DNA of 37,084 bases from Streptomyces sp. S3(2020) (lineage in GTDB: Bacteria > Actinomycetota > Actinomycetes > Streptomycetales > Streptomycetaceae). The notes under the pieces are model-generated. The model ran no database searches and had not been told where the DNA came from. It was given only the letters and a program-made list of their open reading frames with translations. Shown here piece by piece: positions 17,302 through 26,115 of the stretch. Both the position numbers and the translations under genes were made by a program. The stretch spans positions 1 through 37,084 of the forward strand of contig NZ_JABERD010000088.1 in assembly GCF_013044505.1 (NCBI RefSeq), given 5' to 3'. Within the stretch, counting starts at the first letter, position 1. Every line of letters starts with the position of its first letter.

Positions 17302-19590
17302 GTGGGCATCACTGTGATGACCGGGACCAGGCGGCCGGGGAATCTGCCCGCCGCGTTCACCAGCTACGTCGGTGGACGGCAGCAGGTCGACAAGGTGAGC
17401 GATCTGGTGGAGGCCTCTCGGCTGGTGACACTCACTGGGGCGGGTGGGATCGGCAAGACCCGCCTGGCGCTGGAGGCGGCCGCCCGCATGGAGCCGCGCT
17501 TCGCCGACGGCGTGTGGTTCGTGGACCTGGCGCCGCTGCGGGAACCGGCGGCGCTGGAAGAGGTCGTCGCGACCGCGCTGCGGATGCCCGAACAGGGCAT
17601 GCGGCCCGTCATGGAGTGGCTCGCGCGGTATCTGGCCGAGCGGCGGACACTGATCGTGCTCGACAACTGCGAACACCTCGCCGACGCCTGCGCCCGGCTC
17701 GCCCAGGCACTCCTTCGGGCCGCTCCTGAGTTGCGCATCCTCGCGACGAGCCGCCACACCCTGGGTCTCACGGGCGAGCACGTGTTCACCGTCCCGTCCC
17801 TCACTCCCGGGAGCGCCGCCAGACTGTTGGAGGAACGGGCCGGCGCTGTACGCCCCGGCTTCCGGGTGACCTCCGAGAACCAGGCTGAGGTGACCCGGCT
17901 CTGTGCCGACCTGGACGGGCTGCCGTTGGCCATCGAACTCGCCGCGTCCCGACTGCGCACCCTCACGGTGAAACAGGTGACCGATCGGCTGGAGGACCGT
18001 TTCGCACTGCTCTCGGGCAGCGGCCGTATCAGACCGCCGCACCAGAACACGCTCCACGGAACCATCATGTGGAGCTACGAACTGTGCGCCCCCGCCGAGC
18101 GGTTGCTCTGGAACCGGCTCACGGTCTTCGCGGGCGGCTTCGACCTGGAAGCGGCCGAGGACGTCTGCGCCGACCCCTCACCCCACAGCGACATCGCCCG
18201 GCCTGAGGTGCTGGACCTCCTCGACCGGCTGGTCGCCCAGTCCGTCGTTCTGACCTGCGAGGTCGACGGGCTGCCGCGCTATCGCCTGCTGGCGAGCATC
18301 CGGCAGTACGGACGGGAACGGCTCACGGAGTCCGGCGAGGAGCGCGAACTGCTGCGCCGGCACCAGGCCTTCTTCCTCGCCCTCGCCCGGCGCGTCGACC
18401 GGCACTGGTACGGCGCCGACCAGGCGGAGAACCTGGCCCGACTGCGCGCCGAGCACCCGAATCTGCTCGTGGCCCTGACCCCTGGTACCGATCCGCGCGC
18501 CAGGTGCGCGCTCGCCGCCGCGCTGAGCTGGCACTGGTTCGTCGGCGGCTTCCTCAACGAAGGGCGGGCACAGCTCGACCGGGCGCTGGCCGCCGCTCCC
18601 GAACCCACCCCCGAGCGCGCCCGAGCGCTGTTCAGCGCCGCCTGGCTGGCGCAGACCCAGGGCGACCTCGCGGCGGCCGACCGCTTCCTCAACGATGCCG
18701 AAGAACTGGGCGAACGGCTGGACGACCCTTGGGTGAGAGCTCAGGTGGGCGGCTTCCGAGGCGTATCGGCGAACTACCGCGGGCAGTTGGGGGAGAGCAT
18801 CTCCCGCTATGAGGAGGCGCTGCACGCCACGACGGTCCTGGGCGACGAGCGCGAGGCCGCTTCCTGGCTGCTCGCGCTGGCCTGCGTTCAGGCGTACGCC
18901 GGGGATCCCCGCGCGGCGGAGACGGGAGGACAGCTGGTCTCCGCCGCTGAGGAGAGCGGCGAGCGGTGGGGGCGTGCGCAGGTGCTCCTGGCTCTGGGAC
19001 ACGCCGCCTGGTCGCGCGGCGAAGCCGGCACGGCCGAGGCACTCGCCAGGTCCGCGCTGGAGTGCATGCGGGACTTCAACGACCACGCGATGGTGGCGAG
19101 GATGCTGGAACTCCTCGCGTGGGCCACCGCGGACCGCGGCGGCCACGAGCGTGCCGCCGGGCTGCTCGGTGCCGCCGCGGCCCTGTGGCAGGACGCGGGC
19201 AGTTCGCTCTCCGCCTTCGGACCGCGGATGGCCGACGACCACACCCGCTGTGCGGAGAACACCCTCGCCGCCCTCGGCCGGACCTCGTACACGAAGCTGT
19301 TCGAGGAGAACCGCCGTCTGTGCGGCAGCCCGGGGCGCGCCGTCGCGTACGCGCTGTCGACGGACCGGGAGCCGGCCGGGTCGTCGGCCCCGAAGCGGCT
19401 CACCTCCCGGGAACGCGAGGTGGCCGCGTTGGTGGCCGCCGGTATGACCAACCGGCAGATCGCCGGCGAACTCGTGGTCTCCTCCCGCACGGTGGAGGGC
19501 CACGTCGAGAACATCCGGGCCAAGCTCGGCCTCGCCCGCCGCACCCAGTTGGCGACCTGGTGGGCGACGGACGGGGCGCACATCCCGTAG
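17302..19590 (+). CDS. LuxR-family regulator with nSTAND ATPase domain
   Basis: Predicted 762 residues. GTG start with AAGGGGA upstream; ATG six codons in is the alternative. Layout: short N-terminus with the FVGR-like FTSYVGGRQQ motif, P-loop ATPase with Walker A GAGGIGKT (46-53) and Walker B TLIVLDNCEHL (about 114-124), the ILATSRHTLGL and GLPLAIELAASRL motifs of this family, a helical region ending in RLLASIRQYGRERL, TPR-like repeats (about 400-650), and a C-terminal LuxR HTH (LTSREREVAALVAAGMTNRQIA...VEGHVENIRAKLGL, about 695-740). These proteins are ligand- or ATP-gated transcription activators, often for secondary metabolism or catabolism. It converges with the RIP-pectinesterase gene across a hairpin. 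Its targets are unknown. Confidence 0.93.
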   Translation: MGITVMTGTRRPGNLPAAFTSYVGGRQQVDKVSDLVEASRLVTLTGAGGIGKTRLALEAAARMEPRFADGVWFVDLAPLREPAALEEVVATALRMPEQGMRPVMEWLARYLAERRTLIVLDNCEHLADACARLAQALLRAAPELRILATSRHTLGLTGEHVFTVPSLTPGSAARLLEERAGAVRPGFRVTSENQAEVTRLCADLDGLPLAIELAASRLRTLTVKQVTDRLEDRFALLSGSGRIRPPHQNTLHGTIMWSYELCAPAERLLWNRLTVFAGGFDLEAAEDVCADPSPHSDIARPEVLDLLDRLVAQSVVLTCEVDGLPRYRLLASIRQYGRERLTESGEERELLRRHQAFFLALARRVDRHWYGADQAENLARLRAEHPNLLVALTPGTDPRARCALAAALSWHWFVGGFLNEGRAQLDRALAAAPEPTPERARALFSAAWLAQTQGDLAAADRFLNDAEELGERLDDPWVRAQVGGFRGVSANYRGQLGESISRYEEALHATTVLGDEREAASWLLALACVQAYAGDPRAAETGGQLVSAAEESGERWGRAQVLLALGHAAWSRGEAGTAEALARSALECMRDFNDHAMVARMLELLAWATADRGGHERAAGLLGAAAALWQDAGSSLSAFGPRMADDHTRCAENTLAALGRTSYTKLFEENRRLCGSPGRAVAYALSTDREPAGSSAPKRLTSREREVAALVAAGMTNRQIAGELVVSSRTVEGHVENIRAKLGLARRTQLATWWATDGAHIP

Positions 19591-19614
19591 CCCTGCTCCG
19601 CGGGCGCCGGCGTG

Positions 19615-19633
19615 CGACCGTGCGGGACGGTCG
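19615..19633. terminator. Bidirectional hairpin between convergent genes
   Basis: CGACCGT (19615-19621) pairs with ACGGTCG (19627-19633) around GCGGG, in the 53 bases separating the two convergent stop codons. Short but well placed. Confidence 0.55.
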
Positions 19634-19643
19634 GCCGGGGCGG

Positions 19644-21542
19644 TCAGCCGGTGGGGCCCACGCCGCTGCTGCCCGTGTCCGTGGGGTTCCAGTTGTCGGT
19701 ACCGGCCAGATACTTCTGGGCCGTGTAGTCGCCGGCCTCGGCGTCCGTCAGCTTCGGCGCGTTCGCTCCGTGGCCGGCTCCGAGACCGGTGTTGTTGTAC
19801 TCCTTGAACCGGGCCCACGACCAGGGATAGTCGGGGGTCATGTTCGTCCAGGGCTGCGGGTCGTTGATCTGGCCCGGTACGAAGGTGTCCCGGACCACCG
19901 CCTGGGGGTGGGCCTCCGGGGCGTTGTGCCACGGACGGCCGAGGTACATCTCCCTGACCAGGCCGTCCGCGGCGATGGTGCTGTGGGTGATGAGGATGCC
20001 GTACTTCTTGCGGTAGTCGGTGTTCGGCGCCAGGACCGTGCCGCCGGGCCAGGCGAGCATGTGCAGGGTGGACTTGTCGATCACCGCGGTGGCGTTGCCG
20101 AAGACGAAGTCGACGTTGCCCCGGATGAAGCACTCGACGAAGTACTGCCGGGCCTGGGTCGTGGGTGTCTCGCCCTTCACGAGCAGGGTGTCCTGACGGC
20201 CGAGGATCCGGACGTTGCGGTACACCTGCCGGTCGGCCTTGGCGGCCACGGCGACGGCCTGGGTCTCGAAGGGACTGATCTCGGGGTGTGCCGCCGGATC
20301 GAACGTGTTGGAGATCGTCAGGTCCTTCACGGTCAGATCGGGCGCCTTGAACGTGGCGACCGCGCTGCCCTCGGTGCCCCACTGGGTGCCGTCGGGCTTG
20401 AGCATGCCGTGCGCGCGGGTGTTGTGGATGACGACATCCTCGGCGACACCCGTGACGCCCATGACCGTCAGCCACTGCCTGTTGGTGGGGACGGTGATCG
20501 TCTCGTGGTAGTCGCCCTGGTCCAGGAAGACGGTGTGCGCGGTCCCGCCCGCCGGAGCGGCGTCGATCGCGGCCTGCACGGTCCAGTAGTCGCCCGTTCC
20601 GTTGGCCGCGACGAACGACGTGGTGCCCTCCGCAAGTCCCCGTCCCCGGGTGTTCTTGCCCGAGTGGTGGGCCAGCATGAGCAGGGCCGTGAGGGCGCGT
20701 ACCGTCGCGTAGGCCACCTCGCCGATGACGATCTCGGGCGCCAGGACGGCTTCCCCCAGCGCGATCGCGCCCAGGAGGACGGTACTGGCCCTGGCCCAAT
20801 TGTTGTGCTGGTCCATGTGCCGGGTGGTGACGGTGAACGGCCGGCCCTCGCCGAAGGCCGTCGCGGTCTCGGCCGCCTGATTGCGGAACCGCGACCCCTC
20901 GGCGAGCGCCACGATCAGCTGGAGCAGCGCCGACTCGGCGTCCGCCTCTCTGACCGTGCTGCCGTTGTGCAGTGTCAGTACGGCGTTGTCGAGACTCGTC
21001 GGCGAGATCTGCATGCCGTTGCGGCTGGGCAGATTGCTGTAGCTGGCGTGGTTGTTGAAACGCGTCTGGGTGTTGTCGGCGGTGGCGCCCGGCAATGCCA
21101 CGCCCGCTTCGAGCGTGAAGAAGGCGTCGGCCAGCTGTACGGTGCCGGCGCCGTTCACGGTGCCCGGACGGAACCCCAGGATGTAGGCGTCGGAGCGGCG
21201 CATGAAGAGCCGCAGGAACTCGGGACGGTCCTCGGCCTGGAGGTCCACGGTGATGAACTGGTTCGCCCCGGCGCTCGCGGTGACATCGACGGGGCGCCCT
21301 CCGTCCGGCCTGACCCGATGGTCGGAGACCGCCCGGCGGATGCCGTTGAGAAGCGCGGCGTATCCCGCCCGGGCATCGGCGGGCTCGCTGGTGATCTGCC
21401 AGCTGACATCCGCGCCCTGCGCGGCGACGGCGCTCGGCGCGCCGGCCAACACCAGCCCGCCCGTGCCCGTCACGACCCCGGCCACCATCATCGCGGCCAG
21501 GATCGATCTGCGAGGAAGCCCGCCCTGAGTCTCGGTCGTCAC
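19644..21542 (-). CDS. Secreted fusion: ribosome-inactivating (RIP) domain plus pectin methylesterase
   Basis: Predicted 632 residues; GTG start with AAGGGA upstream. Residues 1-42 form a Tat-like signal (LPRRSILAA, hydrophobic core, AVAA). Residues about 46-275 match ricin A-chain/type 1 RIP N-glycosidases: the YAALLNGIRRAV helix, DAYILGFR (Tyr120, ricin Tyr80 equivalent), HASYSNLPSRNG (Tyr168, Tyr123 equivalent), ALAEGSRF (Glu215 and Arg218, the Glu177/Arg180 pair) and QHNNWARAS (Trp249, Trp211 equivalent). Residues about 305-610 are a CE8 pectinesterase: GDYHE (343-347), QAVAV (428-432), GRQDTLL with Asp451, NVDFVFG with Asp478, and YLGRPWH. Every catalytic position I know for both families is present. 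Expected roles: rRNA adenine depurination and pectin demethylation. The two-domain arrangement is unfamiliar to me. The membrane-protein gene upstream is on the same strand, 223 bases away. Confidence 0.85.
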   Translation of the reverse strand: MTTETQGGLPRRSILAAMMVAGVVTGTGGLVLAGAPSAVAAQGADVSWQITSEPADARAGYAALLNGIRRAVSDHRVRPDGGRPVDVTASAGANQFITVDLQAEDRPEFLRLFMRRSDAYILGFRPGTVNGAGTVQLADAFFTLEAGVALPGATADNTQTRFNNHASYSNLPSRNGMQISPTSLDNAVLTLHNGSTVREADAESALLQLIVALAEGSRFRNQAAETATAFGEGRPFTVTTRHMDQHNNWARASTVLLGAIALGEAVLAPEIVIGEVAYATVRALTALLMLAHHSGKNTRGRGLAEGTTSFVAANGTGDYWTVQAAIDAAPAGGTAHTVFLDQGDYHETITVPTNRQWLTVMGVTGVAEDVVIHNTRAHGMLKPDGTQWGTEGSAVATFKAPDLTVKDLTISNTFDPAAHPEISPFETQAVAVAAKADRQVYRNVRILGRQDTLLVKGETPTTQARQYFVECFIRGNVDFVFGNATAVIDKSTLHMLAWPGGTVLAPNTDYRKKYGILITHSTIAADGLVREMYLGRPWHNAPEAHPQAVVRDTFVPGQINDPQPWTNMTPDYPWSWARFKEYNNTGLGAGHGANAPKLTDAEAGDYTAQKYLAGTDNWNPTDTGSSGVGPTG

Positions 21543-21765
21543 AAGAAGTCCCTTTCATCGAAGTGCTCACTCCGAAGCCTTCATGTCCCCGCCGCCAGCG
21601 GACAATCCGGACTTCTACGGGACTGGGCATCTCTCTGAACATGGGCATTAGTACGGGTGGTCATTCGGCGAGCGAGCGAGCGGGCGAGCGTCGGGAGGGA
21701 CGTCGGCGGCTCCCAAGCAGGGCTCATCACCCGGCAGTCGGCCCGCTGAAGGCATCGCCGATGCG

Positions 21766-23388
21766 CTACGGCGCGGCGTATTCCGAGGAGAGTTGGTAGA
21801 AGCCGGGCGAGCTGACCGTGAGGCGGGTGAACTCGCCCTGCTGCCGCAGATGGCCGCCGTTGTCGGCATGCAGCCAGGGTGAGTAGGCGACCCGCACCAT
21901 GACCGAGCCCGGCTTCGGCATGTGGACGACGAGGTAGGCGTCCGACGCGCTGACGGCCTCCGCGGGCGCCGGTACGAGCGGTACCGCGTCCCCGACCTCG
22001 TAGAGCCGCCAGTGCGCGTCGCTCCACACCGGTTTCAGCCAGTCGAGGCCGGCGCGCACCAGGCGTGCCTCCGCGGCCCCGTACCGGTCGGGCTCGGCGT
22101 CGGAGACGGCCACGTAGCCGACGGCCCACCGGTCCAGCCAGCTTCGGTAGGTCGTGGCGGTGAGTGTGCCGTCGTAGAAGAGCCGGGCCCGTTCCATGTC
22201 CAGCTGTGTGTTCCAGCCCCGGGCCATGTTGACGTACGGGGAGAGCACGGCGGCGTCACGGTGGTCATGGGCCGGGACGACCTCGACGCGCGCGCGGCCC
22301 GCGTCGAGCCGGTCGAGTTCGCGGACGAGCCCGTGGGTGTCCGCGGCCCACGCCGGGACGGCGTCCGAGCCCTTCAGGAAGGAGAGGGGTGTGCCCGACC
22401 CCAGCCAGAACAGGGAACCGGCCAGCGCCAGCGCGAGGCCACCGCGCCGGACCCGGGCGGAACGCTCCGTGCCGAGCAGGCCGGCCAGCAGGACGGCGGG
22501 AGCGAACAGCAGCGCCAGCCGCTCCACGTTCGAGCCGATGGGGGAGGGCGTGAAGTAGGTGAGGACGACGCCCGCCGCGTACACGACGCCGCCGAGCCGC
22601 ACCACCCGCCAGCCACGCGGTGCGCACACCGCCACCGCGAGACCGAGGAACGCCGGCCACCAGATCCGGCCCGTCGCCATCGGCTGCTCGCCGTCGAACG
22701 GGAACAGCAGGGTGGTCGCCCCGACGACCAGGAACGGCGGCAGCGTGAGCACGGCGGCCCTCCGCCAGTCGCGGACGAGAGCGTAGGCCGCCCCCGCGAC
22801 GACCAGGAACAGCCCGGCCACCGGGCTCCCCATCGTCGCCAGCACGGCGTATCCGGACGCCAGTACCAGACGCCGTTCGCCCACCAGCAGCACACACGCG
22901 GCGAGCGCGAAGGCGACGCCGAGCGCGAAGGTCACCCGCCCCGCGGCGACATTCACCCACAGCCCGAACGCGGCTGCCAGCGCGGGTGCCAGTGGCCGAC
23001 GGACCCCCGAACGCACGAGCAGGACAGCGGCCAGCCAGCCGGCGGCCAGCCCGGACGCGACGGCTATCGTCCGCACACCGAAGAAGCCCATCAGATACGG
23101 CGACAGCAGACTGTAGTTCGCTGTATGCAGCCCGCCGAACCAGAACAGCCCGTAGGCCGAGTCGCCGTGCTCGGCGGCGAAGCGCGCCCAGGTGTCCTGG
23201 GCCGCGAGGTCACCGCCGCCGTTGGCCCGGAAGAACGCCCAGAGGAGATACAGCGGGAGCATCGTCACGGTGGCGAGCAGCGGCACACGGTGTCGGTGGA
23301 GGAAGTGGCGCAGCCGTCGGGGGGTTCTGTGGGGTGCCGGCGGTATGTCCTGCGCGGGCGCGGCGGCCGTGTCAACAGCAGCGGTCAT
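21766..23388 (-). CDS. Polytopic membrane protein, possible GT-C-like
   Basis: Predicted 540 residues from the ATG at 23388 (MTAAVDTA); the frame extends 27 codons further upstream without a better start. About ten hydrophobic helices run from around residue 35 to 340 (LLATVTMLPLYLLWAFF, TIAVASGLAAGWLAAVLLV, ALGVAFALAACVLLVG and others), followed by a roughly 180-residue soluble C-terminal region. An early extracellular-type loop includes an Asp-rich GGGDLAAQDTW segment, and the C-terminal part ends with a beta-rich stretch. The layout (many helices plus a C-terminal exo-domain) suggests a lipid-linked-sugar glycosyltransferase of the GT-C type or a transporter, but I see no decisive motif. 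The function is left open. Confidence 0.75.
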   Translation of the reverse strand: MTAAVDTAAAPAQDIPPAPHRTPRRLRHFLHRHRVPLLATVTMLPLYLLWAFFRANGGGDLAAQDTWARFAAEHGDSAYGLFWFGGLHTANYSLLSPYLMGFFGVRTIAVASGLAAGWLAAVLLVRSGVRRPLAPALAAAFGLWVNVAAGRVTFALGVAFALAACVLLVGERRLVLASGYAVLATMGSPVAGLFLVVAGAAYALVRDWRRAAVLTLPPFLVVGATTLLFPFDGEQPMATGRIWWPAFLGLAVAVCAPRGWRVVRLGGVVYAAGVVLTYFTPSPIGSNVERLALLFAPAVLLAGLLGTERSARVRRGGLALALAGSLFWLGSGTPLSFLKGSDAVPAWAADTHGLVRELDRLDAGRARVEVVPAHDHRDAAVLSPYVNMARGWNTQLDMERARLFYDGTLTATTYRSWLDRWAVGYVAVSDAEPDRYGAAEARLVRAGLDWLKPVWSDAHWRLYEVGDAVPLVPAPAEAVSASDAYLVVHMPKPGSVMVRVAYSPWLHADNGGHLRQQGEFTRLTVSSPGFYQLSSEYAAP

Positions 23389-23649
23389 GAGGGCGGCGTC
23401 TCCGTTCCGGGGCAGGCAGCCTGATGGCAGGGCATGTGAATTCTTTGCCGCCGTCCCTGCCGCGGACATCAGCCGTTCGGCCAGGCCCTTCGCCCCGAAG
23501 CGATCAGCAATCGGCCGTCTGACCGAGGCGCGGGCCCGGGATCAGGCGTGAGGGCGAGCACACCCGCATCCGGAACAGGTCCCGGGCCCACGCGTCCAGC
23601 ACCGGCCGTCCCCTTTGCGGGGTTGCCGCGCGTGACACGAAGGGCGTCC

Positions 23650-25146
23650 TCACGGTGTGCTGTTCCGACCCGAGAACCAACCCTGTGCCGTAGGCCGGAT
23701 GTTGTGCCAGACGTGCTTGGTCTCGCGGTACTCGTCGAGCCCGGCCCGCCCCAGCTCGCGCCCGATGCCGGACTGCTTGTAACCGCCCCACTCGGCTTGC
23801 GGCACGTAGGGGTGGTAGTCGTTGATCCACACCGTGCCCATCCGCAGCCGGGCGGCGACCCGCTCCGCCTTGCCGGCGTCCTGGGTCCACACGGCGCCGG
23901 CCAGCCCGTAGACGCTGTCGTTGGCGATCGCGACCGCCTCGTCCTCGCCGCGGAACGTCTCGACCGTCAGCACCGGACCGAAGGACTCCTCCTGGGTCAC
24001 CGACATGTCGCCGGTGCACCGGTCGAGCACGGTCGGCAGGTAGTAGAAGCCCTCGGCGAGCCCGGGGTCGTCGGGACGTCGTCCGCCGCAGCGCAGTACG
24101 GCACCCTCGGCGAGGCCGGCGGCCACGTACGCCTCGACCTTGTCGTGGTGCTGGGCGCTGGTGAGCGGACCTGTCTCCGCCTTCTCGTCGAAGGGGCCAC
24201 CGAGCCGGATCCGCCGCGCGCCGTCCACCAGCGCGTCCACGAACTCGTCATGGACCGACTCCTCGACGACGAGTCGGGCGCCGGCCGAACAGACCTGCCC
24301 GGAGTGGAGGAAGACGGCGGTGAGGGCGAAGTCGAGGGCGACGTCGAATTCGGCGTCCGCGAAGACGATGTTGGGGTTCTTGCCGCCGAGTTCGAGGGCC
24401 ACCTTCTTGACGCTCGCCGACGCCGCCGCCATGATCCGGCGTCCGGTCTCAAGGCCGCCGGTGAACGAGACGAGGTCGACCCGCGGGTCGGTCGAGAGCG
24501 GGGCGCCGGCCTCGGGACCGGTCCCCAGGACCAGGTTGCCCACCCCGGCGGGCAGGCCCGCCTCCTTCAGCACCTTCATCAGGTGGATCGCGCTGTGCGG
24601 GGTGATCTCGCTCGGCTTGAGCACGAACGTGTTGCCGGCGGCCAGGCAGGGTGCGACCTTCCAGGACACCTGGAGCAGCGGGTAGTTCCACGGTGTGATC
24701 AGGCCGCAGACCCCGATCGGCTCGTGCACGATCCGGCTGACCACGCCCGGGTTGCCGGTGTCGACCACCCGGCCGGCGTCCTCGGCGGCGACGCGGCCGT
24801 AGTGCCGGAACACCGAGACCACGTCGTCGACGTCGTACTCCGACTCCACCAGCCGCTTGCCGGTGTCGAGCGACTCCATCCGCGCGATCTCGGTACGGTC
24901 GCGAGCGAGGAGATCGGCCACCCTCAGCAGGAGATCGCCCCGCTCACGGCTCGGCGTCGTCGGCCACGGGCCTTGGTGGAACGCGTTGGCGGCGGCCGCG
25001 ACGGCGGCCTCGGTGTCCTCGCGACCGGCCTCGTCCACCTCGCCGACGGACCTCCCGTCGGCCGGACACCGGATCGTGCGACGGGATCCGCCGCGCGCAC
25101 TCGTCCACGCGCCGTCGATGAAGAGCTCTGGCACCTGTTGACTCAC
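23650..25146 (-). CDS. NAD-dependent aldehyde dehydrogenase, GbsA/betaine-aldehyde type
   Basis: Predicted 498 residues from GTG 25146, the usual length for the family; the frame runs on to 25242 and the start is not supported by a well-spaced ribosome site. Motifs: PWNYPLLQ and KPSE for NAD binding, FTGGLETG (about 228-235), LELGG with catalytic Glu252, and GQVCSAG with nucleophile Cys286. The sequence around the Cys and the C-terminal WINDYHPYVPQAEWGGYKQSGIGRE region most resemble GbsA-type betaine aldehyde dehydrogenases. Natural substrate could be betaine aldehyde, another quaternary aldehyde or a semialdehyde such as malonate semialdehyde. It is 144 bases downstream of the IclR gene, same strand, and next to a betaine-class importer. 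Confidence 0.92.
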   Translation of the reverse strand: MSQQVPELFIDGAWTSARGGSRRTIRCPADGRSVGEVDEAGREDTEAAVAAAANAFHQGPWPTTPSRERGDLLLRVADLLARDRTEIARMESLDTGKRLVESEYDVDDVVSVFRHYGRVAAEDAGRVVDTGNPGVVSRIVHEPIGVCGLITPWNYPLLQVSWKVAPCLAAGNTFVLKPSEITPHSAIHLMKVLKEAGLPAGVGNLVLGTGPEAGAPLSTDPRVDLVSFTGGLETGRRIMAAASASVKKVALELGGKNPNIVFADAEFDVALDFALTAVFLHSGQVCSAGARLVVEESVHDEFVDALVDGARRIRLGGPFDEKAETGPLTSAQHHDKVEAYVAAGLAEGAVLRCGGRRPDDPGLAEGFYYLPTVLDRCTGDMSVTQEESFGPVLTVETFRGEDEAVAIANDSVYGLAGAVWTQDAGKAERVAARLRMGTVWINDYHPYVPQAEWGGYKQSGIGRELGRAGLDEYRETKHVWHNIRPTAQGWFSGRNSTP

Positions 25147-25290
25147 TCTCCGCGCGTCGGCCCCCGGGCATGTACGCACAGCCCGTTGCTCGACGCGCAA
25201 CTGTTGTTCGGCGGACCTGCTGTCAGGAAGCCCGGAGATCACGGATCCGCGCGTGGCCGGTACCCGGACGGGCCGTGGTCGCGAGCGACC

Positions 25291-26106
25291 TCAACGCTTG
25301 TCCTGCCCCAGCCGTCGGGACACCTCGGCGGTGGTGTCCAGGAGCAGGGGCACGACACTCTCAAGGTGCTCGTCCGTGGGGTGGAAGACGCTCATCGAGG
25401 CGATCACATCGCCTCGGGCGTTCCGGACCGGTGCGGCCAGCGACGTCAGGCCGTCCTCCCACTCGTCTTCGGTGACCGCGAAGCCGAGTTCGCGGATCCG
25501 GCTGAGCTCCTCGCGCAGGGTCTCCGCTTCAGCGAGCGTGAGCGGGGCACACCGTGAGAGGTCGCCGAGCACCTCTGTCAGCCTGCCGTGCTCCAGGCCG
25601 GACAGCAGCACCTTGCCGTCGCTCGTCGCGTGCAGCGGGAGATGCCGTCCCACGGGGTTGCGGGAATGCGGCGCCGTCGGGCCCGGCACCTGATCCAGAT
25701 AGAACACCGAACTGCCCGACAGCACCGCGACGTTCACGGGTGCGCCCGTCTCGGCCGCGAGCCGTCGGCACGGCGGCCGTGCCTCCTGGAGCAGCGCCAG
25801 GCCGACGCCGGTCGCTCGGGCCAGTCGCAGAAGGCCCGTTCCGAGGCGGTACTTCCCCCGGTCACCCGACTGCTCCACGAGCCGGTGCTGCCTGAGAGTG
25901 GCCAGCATCCGCCAGGCCGTGCTCTTGTTGACGTCGAGTTCGTCGGCGATCTCGGTGACGCCGGCCGCGCCGGTGCGGGCGAGCACCTCCAGGATGGTCA
26001 GGGCTCGGTCGACGGACTGGATGCCTGAGCCGACATCGTTCACGAGGGCGGACTCACCGCCGGCAGGTGTCGGTCCGTACCGCACAAGGGCGGGGTGCCG
26101 TTGCAT
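25291..26106 (-). CDS. IclR-family transcriptional regulator
   Basis: Predicted 271 residues. ATG 26106 with GAGG seven bases upstream; a GTG at 26043 is a shorter alternative. N-terminal winged HTH (about 28-90: SVDRALTILEVLARTG, VTEIADELDVNKSTAWRMLATL) and a C-terminal effector-binding GAF-like IclR domain (HATSDGKVLLS, ITEDEWEDGLTSLAAPV-type segment, VIASMSVFHP). IclR proteins usually control neighbouring catabolic operons in response to small acids. It lies between the dehydrogenase genes, nine bases after the hydroxyacid dehydrogenase, so it is probably in that operon and regulates it, the importer, or both. Confidence 0.94.
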   Translation of the reverse strand: MQRHPALVRYGPTPAGGESALVNDVGSGIQSVDRALTILEVLARTGAAGVTEIADELDVNKSTAWRMLATLRQHRLVEQSGDRGKYRLGTGLLRLARATGVGLALLQEARPPCRRLAAETGAPVNVAVLSGSSVFYLDQVPGPTAPHSRNPVGRHLPLHATSDGKVLLSGLEHGRLTEVLGDLSRCAPLTLAEAETLREELSRIRELGFAVTEDEWEDGLTSLAAPVRNARGDVIASMSVFHPTDEHLESVVPLLLDTTAEVSRRLGQDKR

Positions 26107-26115
26107 CTCCGGGCC

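Noticed and set aside
15145..18057. A 970-codon minus-strand open frame
   Set aside because: Only the part from 16491 is a protein family (PaaK); the upstream portion is antisense to paaI-promoter and the LuxR-family ATPase gene and has no domain pattern.
18178..21648. A 1156-codon minus-strand frame
   Set aside because: It is an offset-frame shadow of the RIP-pectinesterase gene and the antisense of the LuxR-family gene, with low-complexity Arg/Gly/Pro composition.
21668..21690. GCGA tetranucleotide run upstream of the RIP-pectinesterase gene
   Set aside because: Short and imperfect; compatible with ordinary low-complexity DNA and without symmetry.
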